Source: Enterobacter chuandaensis
Lineage (GTDB): Bacteria > Pseudomonadota > Gammaproteobacteria > Enterobacterales > Enterobacteriaceae
Length of the DNA: 64,000 bases
Reading direction: 5' to 3'
Assembly (NCBI RefSeq): GCF_003594915.1
Contig: NZ_QZCS01000004.1
Location: 1 to 64,000, forward strand
Shown in pieces: positions 8,342-17,325 of this stretch. The position numbers were made by a program, and so were the translations under genes. Under the pieces are notes generated by a model that saw nothing but the letters and a program-made list of their open reading frames with translations, did no database searches and was not told the origin of the DNA. The first letter of the stretch is position 1, and every line of letters starts with the position of its first letter.

Positions 8342-9361
8342 ATGAAAAGCGTAGTGATTCAACAGCCGAATCAACTGGTGATTGAAGAGCGTCCGCGCCC
8401 GGAGCCAGGCGCAGGGGAAGTCCGCGTCAAAATCAAACTGGCCGGGATCTGCGGGTCAGACAGCCACATCTACCGTGGACATAATCCGTTTGCTAAATAT
8501 CCGCGCGTGATCGGCCACGAGTTTTTTGGCGAAATCGACGCCGTGGGCGAGGGCGTAGAACCGTCCCGGTTAGGGGAACGCGTTTCGGTGGATCCAGTGA
8601 TCAGCTGCGGGCACTGCTACCCGTGCTCCGTCGGTAAGCCTAACGTCTGCACTTCACTGGTGGTGCTGGGCGTTCACCGCGACGGCGGATTCAGCGAATA
8701 TGCCGCCGTACCCGCGAAAAATGCCTGGCGCATCCCGGATGCGATCCCGGATAAACACGCCGTCATGGTTGAGCCTTTCACCATTGCCGCCAACGTGACC
8801 GGGCAGGCGAATCCCACCGAACAGGACGTTGCGCTGATCTACGGCGCAGGGCCGATGGGGCTGGTCACCGTACAGGCGCTGAAAGGCGTCTACAACGTGA
8901 AGCAGGTTATCGTCGTGGACAGAATCAATGAGCGTCTGACCATGGCCCAGCGCAGCGGTGCGGACTGGGTATTCAACAACGGCGAACAGTCGCTGCAGGC
9001 CGCGCTGGAGGAAAAGGGCATCAAGCCGACGCTGATTATTGACGCCGCCTGTCATCCGTCGATTTTACAGGAGGCGGTAACCCTGGCTTCTCCCGCTGCG
9101 CGGATCGTTTTGATGGGCTTTTCCAGCGAACCGAGCCAGGTTGTCCAGCAGGGCATCACCGGCAAAGAGCTGGCGATTTTCTCTTCGCGCCTGAATGCCA
9201 ACAAATTCCCGGTCGTCATCGACTGGATGCAAAAAGGGCTGATCGACCCGGAAAAACTGATCACCCATACCTTTGACTATCACCATGTAACAGACGCCAT
9301 CGAACTGTTTGAGAAAGACCAGCGGCAGTGCTGCAAAGTCTTACTGACGTTCGGGCAATAA
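8342..9361 (+). CDS. rspB: RspB, zinc-dependent sugar-alcohol/sugar-acid dehydrogenase
   Basis: 339 residues, a medium-chain zinc dehydrogenase. Catalytic zinc ligands are Cys37 (GICGSD) and His59-Glu60 (GHEF); structural zinc cysteines are 89, 92, 95 and 103; the cofactor fold has GAGPMG. Expected chemistry: NAD(P)-linked oxidation of a polyol or sugar acid (the exact substrate is unknown; E. coli RspB has been tied to gulonate-type substrates). An upstream in-frame start would overlap rspA, but the ATG at 8342 has GAGGAGCG in front and matches E. coli RspB, so I use it. It follows rspA by 14 bases. Confidence 0.92.
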   Translation: MKSVVIQQPNQLVIEERPRPEPGAGEVRVKIKLAGICGSDSHIYRGHNPFAKYPRVIGHEFFGEIDAVGEGVEPSRLGERVSVDPVISCGHCYPCSVGKPNVCTSLVVLGVHRDGGFSEYAAVPAKNAWRIPDAIPDKHAVMVEPFTIAANVTGQANPTEQDVALIYGAGPMGLVTVQALKGVYNVKQVIVVDRINERLTMAQRSGADWVFNNGEQSLQAALEEKGIKPTLIIDAACHPSILQEAVTLASPAARIVLMGFSSEPSQVVQQGITGKELAIFSSRLNANKFPVVIDWMQKGLIDPEKLITHTFDYHHVTDAIELFEKDQRQCCKVLLTFGQ

Positions 9362-9376
9362 CCCTACACGCGGTTA

Positions 9377-9398
9377 AGAGCCCGCGAAGACGGGCTCT
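9377..9398 (+). other. Intercistronic hairpin between rspB and ydfJ
   Basis: AGAGCCCG and CGGGCTCT form a perfect 8-bp stem with a 6-base loop, 15 bases after the rspB stop. No run of T follows, so it looks like an mRNA-stabilising or partial-attenuation hairpin within the operon rather than a full terminator. Confidence 0.5.
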
Positions 9399-9434
9399 CA
9401 GTGGTACGCATCTTACCTTTTAGAGATAGCCATT

Positions 9435-10802
9435 ATGACGCAAGCACAACCTCAAAGAACCACCTCCGATCTGGTGAAAGCCGCCGTCTCCGGCTGGCTG
9501 GGCACCGCGCTGGAATTTATGGATTTCCAGCTCTACTCGCTGGGGGCGGCGCTGGTATTTCATGAAATCTTCTTCCCGGAACAGTCGGCCGCGATGGCGC
9601 TGATCCTGGCGATGGGAACCTACGGCGCAGGGTACATCGCGCGCATCGTCGGGGCCTTTATCTTCGGCAGAATGGGCGACAGCATTGGCCGTAAAAAAGT
9701 GCTGTTTATCACCATCACTATGATGGGTATCTGCACCACGCTGATTGGCGTGCTGCCAACCTACGCGCAGATCGGCATTTTTGCCCCCGTACTGCTGGTG
9801 ACGCTGCGTATTATTCAGGGGCTGGGAGCCGGGGCGGAGATCTCCGGGGCTGGGACCATGCTGGCGGAGTACGCCCCGAAAGGGAAGCGCGGCATCATTT
9901 CCTCGCTGGTAGCGATGGGGACTAACTGCGGGACGCTGAGCGCAACGGCGATCTGGGCCATCATGTTCTTCGCCCTTGACCGTGAACAGCTGCTCGCCTG
10001 GGGCTGGCGCGTGCCGTTCCTCGCCAGCGTCGTGGTGATGATCTTCGCCATCTGGCTGCGAATGAACCTCAAGGAGAGCCCGGTCTTTGAGAAGGTGAAC
10101 GATGCACAAACAGCGCAGCCGGACACCTCGCTGGGTTCAATGGTAAAAAGCAAATCCTTCTGGCTGGCGACCGGTCTGCGTTTCGGTCAGGCGGGCAACT
10201 CGGGCCTGATCCAGACGTTCCTTGCCGGTTATCTGGTCCAGACGCTGCTGTTTGATAAGGCCATTCCGACCGACGCGCTGATGATAAGCTCCATTCTCGG
10301 GTTTATCTCCATCCCGCTGCTGGGCTGGCTTTCCGACAAAGTAGGCCGCCGGGTACCGTACATCATCCTTAATATCTCCGCCATCATTCTGGCGTACCCG
10401 ATGCTGTCGATCATCGTCGATAAAAGCTATGCACCGGGGACGATCATGCTCTGCATCATCGTTATCCATAACTTCGCCGTCCTGGGGCTGTTTGCCCTGG
10501 AAAATATCACCATGGCGGAGATGTTTGGCTCGCGGAATCGCTTTACCCGTATGGCTATCTCCAAAGAGGCGGGCGGTCTGGTGGCAGTGGGCTTTGGTCC
10601 GGTACTGGCGGGGATCTTCTGCAACATGACGGGTTCCTGGTGGCCGATTGTTGCCATGCTGGTGGCCTATTCCGTGATTGGGCTGGTCTCGGCGGTCCTG
10701 ATGCCGGAAGTGCGCGACCGTGACCTCAGCGCGGCGGAAGATGCTGCGGAGGCCGCGCCAAAAGAGAGCGTGGCTTACGGTGCGGTCTCCACGCGGCGCT
10801 AA
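9435..10802 (+). CDS. ydfJ: YdfJ, MHS-family metabolite:H+ symporter
   Basis: 455 residues with twelve predicted membrane helices. The pattern between helices 2 and 3 (GRMGDSIGRKKVL) and the repeat between 8 and 9 (GWLSDKVGRR) are major-facilitator signatures, and similarity is to the metabolite:H+ symporter (ShiA/ProP) group. In K-12 ydfJ is truncated by the Qin prophage border; here it is full length. Position after rspA-rspB suggests it brings in the sugar acid those enzymes use. The ribosome site is weak. Confidence 0.9.
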   Translation: MTQAQPQRTTSDLVKAAVSGWLGTALEFMDFQLYSLGAALVFHEIFFPEQSAAMALILAMGTYGAGYIARIVGAFIFGRMGDSIGRKKVLFITITMMGICTTLIGVLPTYAQIGIFAPVLLVTLRIIQGLGAGAEISGAGTMLAEYAPKGKRGIISSLVAMGTNCGTLSATAIWAIMFFALDREQLLAWGWRVPFLASVVVMIFAIWLRMNLKESPVFEKVNDAQTAQPDTSLGSMVKSKSFWLATGLRFGQAGNSGLIQTFLAGYLVQTLLFDKAIPTDALMISSILGFISIPLLGWLSDKVGRRVPYIILNISAIILAYPMLSIIVDKSYAPGTIMLCIIVIHNFAVLGLFALENITMAEMFGSRNRFTRMAISKEAGGLVAVGFGPVLAGIFCNMTGSWWPIVAMLVAYSVIGLVSAVLMPEVRDRDLSAAEDAAEAAPKESVAYGAVSTRR

Positions 10803-10909
10803 CGGTTTATATCTCGCGTGACTTATCACACAACTTTTTGTTTATGTCACACCACTTGAGCAAAAGTTAATATAAATCAAAAACACAAACGGCAGTATCA
10901 GTATGGTTG

Positions 10910-10989
10910 ATGGCAGTTATTTTTTTACCCCAACTGCCATTCTAGTTGGTGTAGTCAGCAGGCGCGGCCGCGCTTGAATAGCGCGGCCG
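10910..10989 (+). promoter_or_regulatory. Structured leader before ydfI with competing hairpins
   Basis: Three inverted repeats occur in the 221-bp gap. ATGGCAGTT (10910-10918) pairs perfectly with AACTGCCAT (10932-10940). CCAACT (10930-10935) pairs with AGTTGG (10944-10949) and shares bases with the first, so both stems cannot form together. A GC-rich 9-bp stem CGGCCGCGC/GCGCGGCCG (10965-10973 and 10981-10989) with a 7-base loop stands 34 bases before the ydfI start. A T-rich loop lies in the first stem. This could be an attenuator or processed leader. Confidence 0.4.
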
Positions 10990-11023
10990 TGATTCACAGC
11001 TTTCTAATTAACGAGTCTTAATC

Positions 11024-12487
11024 ATGGAAAACCGGTTATTACAGGCGAAAGCGACGCTTCCTCAGTACGATCGCAGCAGCCTTAATGCACGCATTGTTCA
11101 TTTAGGGTTTGGCGCATTTCACCGTGCGCATCAGGCGGTGTATGCCGACATTCTTGCGGCGGAACACGGCAGCGACTGGGGCTACTGCGAGGTTAACCTG
11201 ATTGGCGGCGAGCAGCAGATTGCCGACCTGAAAGCGCAGGATAACCTCTACACCGTGGCGGAGATGTCCGCCGATGCGTGGACATCCCGCGTGGTTGGCG
11301 TGGTCAAAAAAGCACTGCATGCGCAGGTCGATGGGCTGGAGAGCGTGCTGGCGGCGATGTGTGAACCGCAGGTGGCGATCGTTTCGCTGACCATCACCGA
11401 AAAAGGCTACTGCCACTCTCCGGCAACCGGGCAACTGATGCTCGATCATCCTTTCATCGTCGCCGACCTGCAAAATCCGCATCAGCCGAAATCCGCACCG
11501 GGCGTGGTGGTGGAAGCGCTGGCACGACGCAAAGCGGCGGGGCTGCCTGCGTTCAGCGTGATGTCCTGCGACAACATGCCGGAAAACGGTCACGTCATGC
11601 GCAACGTAACCTGCGCTTACGCGCGGGCGGTAGACAGTGAACTGGCGGACTGGATCGACGCGAACGTCACTTTCCCGTCAACCATGGTGGATCGCATTGT
11701 ACCGGCGGTCACTCCCGATACGCTGGATAAAATCGCGCAGCTGACCGGCGTTCGTGACCCGGCAGCGGTGGCCTGCGAGCCGTTCCGCCAGTGGGTCATT
11801 GAAGATAACTTTGTGGCCGGGCGCCCCGAGTGGGAAAAAGCCGGGGCTGAGCTGGTGTCAGACGTCATTCCGTTTGAAGAGATGAAGCTGCGGATGCTCA
11901 ACGGCAGCCACTCGTTCCTGGCGTATCTTGGCTATCTGGCCGGTTACCCGCATATCAACGACTGTATGGAAGATGAGAACTACCGCATCGCCGCTCGCGC
12001 GTTGATGCTTAACGAGCAGGCGCCGACCCTAAAAGTAAAAGGCGTCGATTTAGAACACTACGCCGATCTTTTGATTGCCCGCTACAGCAACCCGGCCCTG
12101 CGCCATCGTACCTGGCAAATCGCGATGGACGGCAGCCAGAAGCTTCCACAGCGTATGCTCGATTCCGTGCGCTGGCACCTGGTACATCAGAAGCCTTTCC
12201 CGCTGCTTGCGCTGGGCGTGGCAGGGTGGATGCGTTATGTTGGCGGCGTGGACGAGCAGGGTAACGCCATTGACGTGAGCGACCCGCAATTGGCGGCGAT
12301 CCAGGCGGCGGTGAAGGGGAGCGCGGAAGGGGAAAGTCGGGTTAAGGCGCTGCTCGGCATTGAGGCTATCTTTGGTAAAGAGCTGCCGCAGGAAAACGTC
12401 TTTGTCGCGGTGGTGATGAGCGCATACGAGTTGTTACTGCAGAGGGGGGCGAAGGCCGCGGTGGCTGAACGCGTGTCTCACCTGTAA
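11024..12487 (+). CDS. ydfI: YdfI, mannitol dehydrogenase-family oxidoreductase
   Basis: 487 residues, the length of E. coli YdfI and of the long-chain mannitol/fructuronate dehydrogenase family (UxuB, UxaB, MtlD relatives). The N-terminal Rossmann motif reads [12 protein letters not shown], and the central [18 protein letters not shown] holds the typical asparagine-histidine pair near the active site. Expected reaction: NAD-linked interconversion of a keto-uronate or ketose with the matching mannonate or polyol. Together with RspA (dehydratase) it would give the oxidoreductase and dehydratase steps of a fructuronate/mannonate-like route. It closes the rsp operon, and a strong hairpin follows. 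Confidence 0.9.
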   Translation: MENRLLQAKATLPQYDRSSLNARIVHLGFGAFHRAHQAVYADILAAEHGSDWGYCEVNLIGGEQQIADLKAQDNLYTVAEMSADAWTSRVVGVVKKALHAQVDGLESVLAAMCEPQVAIVSLTITEKGYCHSPATGQLMLDHPFIVADLQNPHQPKSAPGVVVEALARRKAAGLPAFSVMSCDNMPENGHVMRNVTCAYARAVDSELADWIDANVTFPSTMVDRIVPAVTPDTLDKIAQLTGVRDPAAVACEPFRQWVIEDNFVAGRPEWEKAGAELVSDVIPFEEMKLRMLNGSHSFLAYLGYLAGYPHINDCMEDENYRIAARALMLNEQAPTLKVKGVDLEHYADLLIARYSNPALRHRTWQIAMDGSQKLPQRMLDSVRWHLVHQKPFPLLALGVAGWMRYVGGVDEQGNAIDVSDPQLAAIQAAVKGSAEGESRVKALLGIEAIFGKELPQENVFVAVVMSAYELLLQRGAKAAVAERVSHL

Positions 12488-12494
12488 TCCCTGA

Positions 12495-12518
12495 TATGCC
12501 GCCGTTTGCGGCGGCATA
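12495..12518. terminator. Hairpin between convergent ydfI and ydfZ
   Basis: TATGCCGCC and GGCGGCATA form a perfect 9-bp stem with a GTTTGC loop, placed 7 bases after the ydfI stop and 12 bases beyond the ydfZ stop on the other strand. The position suggests a shared terminator, though there is no long T run. Confidence 0.65.
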
Positions 12519-12530
12519 ACACGCGCACGT

Positions 12531-12734
12531 TTAGTGCATACCCAGGCGAATCAGCTCGATCGGTTCGAACTTACCGTCGCATCCTTCCACTTCCACCGTT
12601 TTGCCACGACGCACCTGCGCGGCATCAAGCCCTTCGCTGTGGATCGCCTTAATCACACCCGTTTTGCCTGTGCCGCTGATCATGACGCGGCTGCCGGTGG
12701 TGATTGCATTGCGGTTACGGTCGTATGTCATCAT
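12531..12734 (-). CDS. ydfZ: YdfZ small protein
   Basis: 67 residues, the same length as E. coli YdfZ, starting [16 protein letters not shown] and ending ELIRLGM. The small beta-rich protein has one cysteine (EGCDGK). In E. coli YdfZ was described as a selenium-binding protein of unknown role and its gene as anaerobically induced through FNR. It faces the UspG-like gene across a 286-bp gap that would hold both promoters; I found no perfect FNR site there. Confidence 0.88.
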   Translation of the reverse strand: MMTYDRNRNAITTGSRVMISGTGKTGVIKAIHSEGLDAAQVRRGKTVEVEGCDGKFEPIELIRLGMH

Positions 12735-13020
12735 GGTATTTTCTCCTCTCTAACCGGTCGTTACGGCGCTATTTCAGGTTTTGCCGTTCACGGGGCATAT
12801 AAATACGCCTGTCTGCATTTCATTTTTTTGTTTTTGATCAAACTCACACTTTTTTCTTTATTCAGCGACGCGCTGACGGTTCACGACAGCAATTTACAAA
12901 GCAGACACTTATTTTCCATTGCTGATAGTTTCGCGGTGGGATCGTTGAGGGTTGGTTTATATTGCCGATGCCATTCTGGATACAGGAAATAACCCTTCAT
13001 CGGAATAAGGAGCCAGGCTT

Positions 13021-13452
13021 ATGTATAAGAAAATTTTGATGCCTGTTGATGTGTTTGAAATGGATTTGAGCGACAAAGCGGTTCGCCACGCGGCAAACCT
13101 TGCGAAGGCTGAGGGCGCATCGATTACCCTGGTCAACATTTTGCCTGCCAGCAGTCGGTCTCTGCTGCGCGGATTCAACGCCGATATTAAAAAGTTCGAA
13201 GAGTATATGACCGCAGAATCCGGAAAGAAAATGAACGAGTTAAAAAGACTGTTCGATATCGCCCCGGAGAATATTCACACCCTGGTTCGTTTTGGCAACG
13301 TCCGCGATGAAATTATCAAGCTGAGCAAAGAAGGGGAATATGATGCGATCGTCATCGGGTCAAAAAACCCGGGCATTACGACCCATCTGCTGGGGTCAAA
13401 TGCGGAATCTATTCTGCGTTACGCCACAATTCCGGTGCTAGTCGTTCGTTAA
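13021..13452 (+). CDS. UspG-like universal stress protein
   Basis: 143 residues, one UspA-fold domain. The N terminus YKKILMPVDVFEMDLSDKAVRHA is close to E. coli UspG rather than UspA. The ATP-binding C-terminal motif GSKNPGITTHLLGSNAESIL follows the G-2x-G-9x-G-S pattern of nucleotide-binding UspFG-class proteins. Expected role: small cytosolic ATP-binding stress protein. E. coli uspG lies elsewhere, so this is likely a paralogue. The ribosome site AAGGAGCCAGGCTT is good. Confidence 0.88.
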   Translation: MYKKILMPVDVFEMDLSDKAVRHAANLAKAEGASITLVNILPASSRSLLRGFNADIKKFEEYMTAESGKKMNELKRLFDIAPENIHTLVRFGNVRDEIIKLSKEGEYDAIVIGSKNPGITTHLLGSNAESILRYATIPVLVVR

Positions 13453-13455
13453 TCA

Positions 13456-13484
13456 TTTCGCCGCTCCCGAAAGGGGCGGCGAAA
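13456..13484. terminator. Bidirectional terminator between usp and rspR
   Basis: TTTCGCCGC-T-CCC pairs with GGGCGGCGAAA around a GAAA tetraloop, giving 12 base pairs with one bulged T. It fills the 33-bp gap between the two convergent genes, with short A/T stretches on both sides, so it probably ends both transcripts. Confidence 0.75.
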
Positions 13485-13485
13485 A

Positions 13486-14172
13486 TTACTCTTCACTAAA
13501 CCACTCGCTATTTTCCTGGCGAATAAGCTGCACGGATTCGCTAATTTCCTGCAGATGGAGCGTCATGGCTTTTTCCACGCCGTCCGGGTCACGTTTTTCG
13601 AGCGCGCTAAAAATATCATGATGCTGGCGGAGCAACATTTCCGGCGGTGATACATGATCCAGGCTCATGTAGCGCACACGGTCGATGGTGGCCTTGATGT
13701 TTTCAATCGTATCCCAGGCTAACTGACAATCCGCAATCTGCGCCAGCTTTTGATGGAATTCATCGTCAAGCTGAAAGAAATCATTGAGCTGCTTACGGTC
13801 AATTGCAATTCGCTGCTGGTGTAGGTTCTGCTCCAGCAGATAACACTGCTTGTCGTTGACGAGCGTTGCGGCACGGCGCGCTACCGCGCACTCAATCGCC
13901 TGACGTACGAAACAGCCGTTGCGCACCTGAGAAAGGGAAATTTTATTTACATAGCTGCCGCGCTGGGGACGGATCTGAATCAGGCCATTCTCAGCAAGTT
14001 TAATAAACGCCTCGCGCACTGGTTGACGGGAGACATCAAAACGCACGGACACCTCTTTTTCAGAGAGCGGCGTTCCCGGCGGGATCAGGCAGTGAACGAT
14101 ATCGCGACGTAAAATACGATAAATTTGCTGATTAACGGGCTGGGTAGGATTGAGTTGCGATTCAGCGGCCAT
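13486..14172 (-). CDS. rspR: RspR, GntR/FadR-family regulator of rspAB
   Basis: 228 residues. The N-terminal GntR winged helix (about 15-75; [19 protein letters not shown]) is joined to an FCD ligand-binding domain with metal-ligand histidines (DEFHQKL and LRQHHDIF). It matches E. coli RspR (YdfH), which represses rspA and rspB. By location it also likely governs ydfJ and ydfI. The inducer should be a sugar acid or related carboxylate, which is typical of FCD regulators; that is an inference. It is convergent with the usp gene. Confidence 0.92.
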   Translation of the reverse strand: MAAESQLNPTQPVNQQIYRILRRDIVHCLIPPGTPLSEKEVSVRFDVSRQPVREAFIKLAENGLIQIRPQRGSYVNKISLSQVRNGCFVRQAIECAVARRAATLVNDKQCYLLEQNLHQQRIAIDRKQLNDFFQLDDEFHQKLAQIADCQLAWDTIENIKATIDRVRYMSLDHVSPPEMLLRQHHDIFSALEKRDPDGVEKAMTLHLQEISESVQLIRQENSEWFSEE

Positions 14173-14235
14173 GGGTTGTGATTTCTCAGAGAATTAACCT
14201 GAACATACTACCATTCTTTTACCCGGCATCACATA

Positions 14236-14253
14236 CCCGGCCCGCAGGCCGGG
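14236..14253 (-). terminator. Hairpin downstream of ydfG
   Basis: CCCGGCC and GGCCGGG form a perfect 7-bp stem with a 4-base loop, 10 bases past the ydfG stop and before the rspR promoter region. The likely job is to end the ydfG transcript; the T run is short. Confidence 0.5.
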
Positions 14254-14263
14254 AGAGCATCAT

Positions 14264-15010
14264 TTAGCCGCGATGGACGTTAAGCCCGGCGAAACTCTGG
14301 CTGACCGGCATCATTTCCACGGTATTGATGTTGACGTGTTTTGGCAGCGTCGCGACCCACCAGACCGTTTCGGTGATGTCCTCTGGCGTCAGGGCATTGG
14401 CGTTTTCGTAGGTTTTATCCGCTTTCGCATCGTCGCCCTTGAAGCGTACGTTGGAGAATTCGGTGCCGCCCACCAGGCCCGGCTCGATATCGGTAACGCG
14501 AATGGCGGTGCCGTGCAGGTCGGTACGCAGGTTGAGGCTGAACTGGCGCACAAATGCTTTCGTCGCGCCATAGACGTTGCCGCCCGCGTAAGGCCAGCTC
14601 CCGGCGGTAGAACCGATGTTGATAATGTGGCCACGGTTGCGCTCGACCATGCCCGGCAACACCGCGCGGGTCATATAGACCAGCCCTTTGTTGTTGGTGT
14701 CGATCATGTTTTCCCAGTCTTCAACGCTGGCTTTGTGAGCGGGCTCCATGCCCAGCGCCAGACCGGCGTTGTTGACCAGAACGTCGATGGCGCGCCACTC
14801 TGACGGCAGGTTAGCAATCATCTCTTCAATGGCCGCGCGGTTACGCACGTCCAGCTGCGCGGTCAGGATGCTGTCACCTAAATCGTCCTTCAGCTCCTGC
14901 AGGCGCTCCTGACGGCGGCCCGTTGCAATCACCTTGTGCCCGTTGGCGACAAAGCGACGCGTGATACTTTCACCAAAACCCGCTGTTGCCCCGGTAACTA
15001 AAATAATCAT
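14264..15010 (-). CDS. ydfG: YdfG, NADP-dependent 3-hydroxy acid dehydrogenase
   Basis: 248 residues, a classical short-chain dehydrogenase. The cofactor motif TGATAGFG is at about 6-13, the catalytic triad is Ser134, Tyr147 and Lys151, and NNAG is present. E. coli YdfG oxidises L-allo-threonine, serine and 3-hydroxypropionate derivatives and reduces malonic semialdehyde from the Rut pathway. A longer frame exists upstream, but the ATG at 15010 starts MIILVTG and matches the E. coli protein. It is divergent from dcp with about 140 bp between. Confidence 0.94.
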   Translation of the reverse strand: MIILVTGATAGFGESITRRFVANGHKVIATGRRQERLQELKDDLGDSILTAQLDVRNRAAIEEMIANLPSEWRAIDVLVNNAGLALGMEPAHKASVEDWENMIDTNNKGLVYMTRAVLPGMVERNRGHIINIGSTAGSWPYAGGNVYGATKAFVRQFSLNLRTDLHGTAIRVTDIEPGLVGGTEFSNVRFKGDDAKADKTYENANALTPEDITETVWWVATLPKHVNINTVEMMPVSQSFAGLNVHRG

Positions 15011-15152
15011 CTCACTGTTCCTCAACGCTTTTTGTGTTGTTCTAACATAGCATGCTCGCAGAGGGTGCGTTAAGGCCACATTTGTATGACGGCATTGCAG
15101 CCAGTGGCGGCCTGGCCTACTCTGGGAGGATACCCGTACTCAGGAGTGAAAG

Positions 15153-17186
15153 ATGTCGGCTACGAACCCCTTTTTTGACATTAGCCTGTTGCCTTACCAG
15201 GCTCCGCGTTTTGATGAAATCCACGACAGCCACTATCGCCCGGCCTTCGACGAAGCGCTTCGCCAGAAGCGCGCGGATATTGACGCTATCGTTACTCAGG
15301 CCGCTGCGCCGGACTTCAACAATACCGTGCTGGCGCTGGAGAAAAGCGGCGTTATGCTCACGCGCGTCAGCAGCGTTTTCTTCGCCATGACCTCCGCGCA
15401 TACTAACGGTTACCTGCAGGAGCTGGAGGAGCAGTTCTCCACTGAACTTGCCGCGCTGGCGAATGATATCTGGCTGAACGTCGCGCTCTTTTCCCGCGTG
15501 GAGAGCGTCTGGCAGGATCGTACCGCTCTGGACGCCGAATCCCGTCGGCTGGTCGAGGAGACGTACCAGCGCTTTATTCTTGCCGGTGCGCGCCTGAACG
15601 AGACAGAAAAAGCCGAGCTGAAGGCGCTGAATACCGAGGCCGCGTCCCTGACCAGCCAGTTTAACCAGCGCCTGCTGGCTGCCGATAAGGCGGGCGGGCT
15701 GGTGGTGGATTATGTGCATCAGCTTGAGGGGCTCAGCGCTGATGAGATCGCTACCGCTGCGCAGGCCGCCGCGGAGCGTGGGCTGAACGATCGCTGGCTG
15801 ATCCCACTTCTGAATACCACTCAGCAACCCGCGCTTTCAGCGCTGCGCAATCGGCAGACGCGCGAAAACCTGTTTAACGCAGGCTGGACGCGTACCCAGA
15901 AAGGGAATGAAAACGACACCCGAGCGCTGATCCTCCGCCTTACGGCGCTGCGCGCGCGGCAGGCCAGCCTGCTGGGCTTTAAGGATTACGCGAGCTGGAG
16001 CATCGCCGACCAGATGGCGAAAACGCCAGAGGCCGCGCTGACCTTTATGCGCGGCATTGTGCCCGCGGCGCGTGCCCGTGCAGAGCGCGAGCAGGCCGAT
16101 ATTCAGAAAGTGATTGATGACGAGCAGGGCGGCTTCACCGTGCAGGCCTGGGACTGGGCCTTTTATGCCGAGCGCGTGCGCCAGGCGAAATACGCCCTCG
16201 ATGAATCGCAGATTCGACCCTATTTTGCGCTCAACACCGTATTGCAGGATGGCGTATTCTGGGCGGCCAGCCAGCTGTTTGGCATCCGCTTTGTGGAACG
16301 GTTCGATATTCCGGTTTACCACCCGGACGTCCGCGTATGGGAAATTTTCGACCACACCGGTGAGGGCATGGCGCTGTTTTACGGCGACTACTTTGCCCGC
16401 GATTCCAAACAGGGCGGGGCCTGGATGGGCAATTTCGTCGAGCAATCCTTCGAGTTGTCTGCCCGTCCGGTGATCTACAACGTCTGCAACTACCAAAAGC
16501 CGGGTAACGGCGGCGTTGCACTTCTCTCCTGGGATGACGTCATCACCCTGTTCCACGAGTTTGGTCACACTCTTCACGGCCTGTTTGCCAGCCAGCGTTT
16601 CGCCACGCTCTCCGGCACCAATACCCCGCGTGATTTCGTTGAATTCCCGTCGCAAATCAACGAGCACTGGGCCAGCCATCCGCAGGTGTTTACCCATTAT
16701 GCCCGTCACTACGAAACCGGTGAACCGATGCCGGACGCGCTGCGGGAAAGCATGCTTAATGCAACCCAGTTCAATAAGGGTTATGACATGACGGAGCTGC
16801 TAAGTGCGGCGCTGCTGGACATGAAATGGCACCACATCAGCGAGGCTGTGCCGAGCGTTGAAGAATTCGAAGCCGCGGCGTTGAAAAAAGAGGGGCTGGA
16901 TCTGCCCGCTGTTCCGCCGCGCTATCGCAGCAGCTACTTTGCCCATATTTTTGGCGGCGGCTACGCGGCGGGGTACTACGCCTACCTGTGGACGCAAATG
17001 CTGGCGGATGATGGTTATCAGTGGTTTGTCGAGCAGGGCGGATTGACGCGTGAAAACGGGCAAAAATTCCGTGAGGCGATTTTGTCTCGTGGCAATAGTA
17101 CTGATTTAGCTGAACTTTACCGGAACTGGCGCGGCCACGATCCGAAGATTGAGCTAATGCTTAAAAACCGCGGCCTGGAGGACTGA
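15153..17186 (+). CDS. dcp: Peptidyl-dipeptidase Dcp
   Basis: 677 residues (E. coli 681), an M3-family zinc metallopeptidase that removes C-terminal dipeptides from oligopeptides in the cytosol. The zinc motif is HEFGH at 468-472, followed by the expected downstream glutamate in FVEFPSQINEHW. The C-terminal segment FAHIFGGGYAAGYYAYLW is the family's substrate-binding helix. No signal peptide is present. CAGGAGTGAAAG precedes the ATG. Same neighbour (ydfG) as in E. coli. Confidence 0.96.
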   Translation: MSATNPFFDISLLPYQAPRFDEIHDSHYRPAFDEALRQKRADIDAIVTQAAAPDFNNTVLALEKSGVMLTRVSSVFFAMTSAHTNGYLQELEEQFSTELAALANDIWLNVALFSRVESVWQDRTALDAESRRLVEETYQRFILAGARLNETEKAELKALNTEAASLTSQFNQRLLAADKAGGLVVDYVHQLEGLSADEIATAAQAAAERGLNDRWLIPLLNTTQQPALSALRNRQTRENLFNAGWTRTQKGNENDTRALILRLTALRARQASLLGFKDYASWSIADQMAKTPEAALTFMRGIVPAARARAEREQADIQKVIDDEQGGFTVQAWDWAFYAERVRQAKYALDESQIRPYFALNTVLQDGVFWAASQLFGIRFVERFDIPVYHPDVRVWEIFDHTGEGMALFYGDYFARDSKQGGAWMGNFVEQSFELSARPVIYNVCNYQKPGNGGVALLSWDDVITLFHEFGHTLHGLFASQRFATLSGTNTPRDFVEFPSQINEHWASHPQVFTHYARHYETGEPMPDALRESMLNATQFNKGYDMTELLSAALLDMKWHHISEAVPSVEEFEAAALKKEGLDLPAVPPRYRSSYFAHIFGGGYAAGYYAYLWTQMLADDGYQWFVEQGGLTRENGQKFREAILSRGNSTDLAELYRNWRGHDPKIELMLKNRGLED

Positions 17187-17325
17187 GCCAGCCGTCCGGC
17201 AAGCACAGCGTCACCCGGCCAGAAATGCTGTGCGTATTATTAAATCGCGTAGTTTTCGGTGCTGCTGCTGGCTGTTAAACTCAGCTTAACTTTTGGGACG
17301 ATCCCCTGGTTCAGGCCGACGCTCT

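Noticed and set aside
12820..12850. TTTTTGATCAAACTC as an FNR site for ydfZ
   Set aside because: The second half does not fit the TTGAT-N4-ATCAA pattern; only a half-site is present.
17202..17232. CACAGC/GCTGTG repeat after dcp as a terminator
   Set aside because: The loop is long (about 17 bases) and there is no T run; support is too weak.
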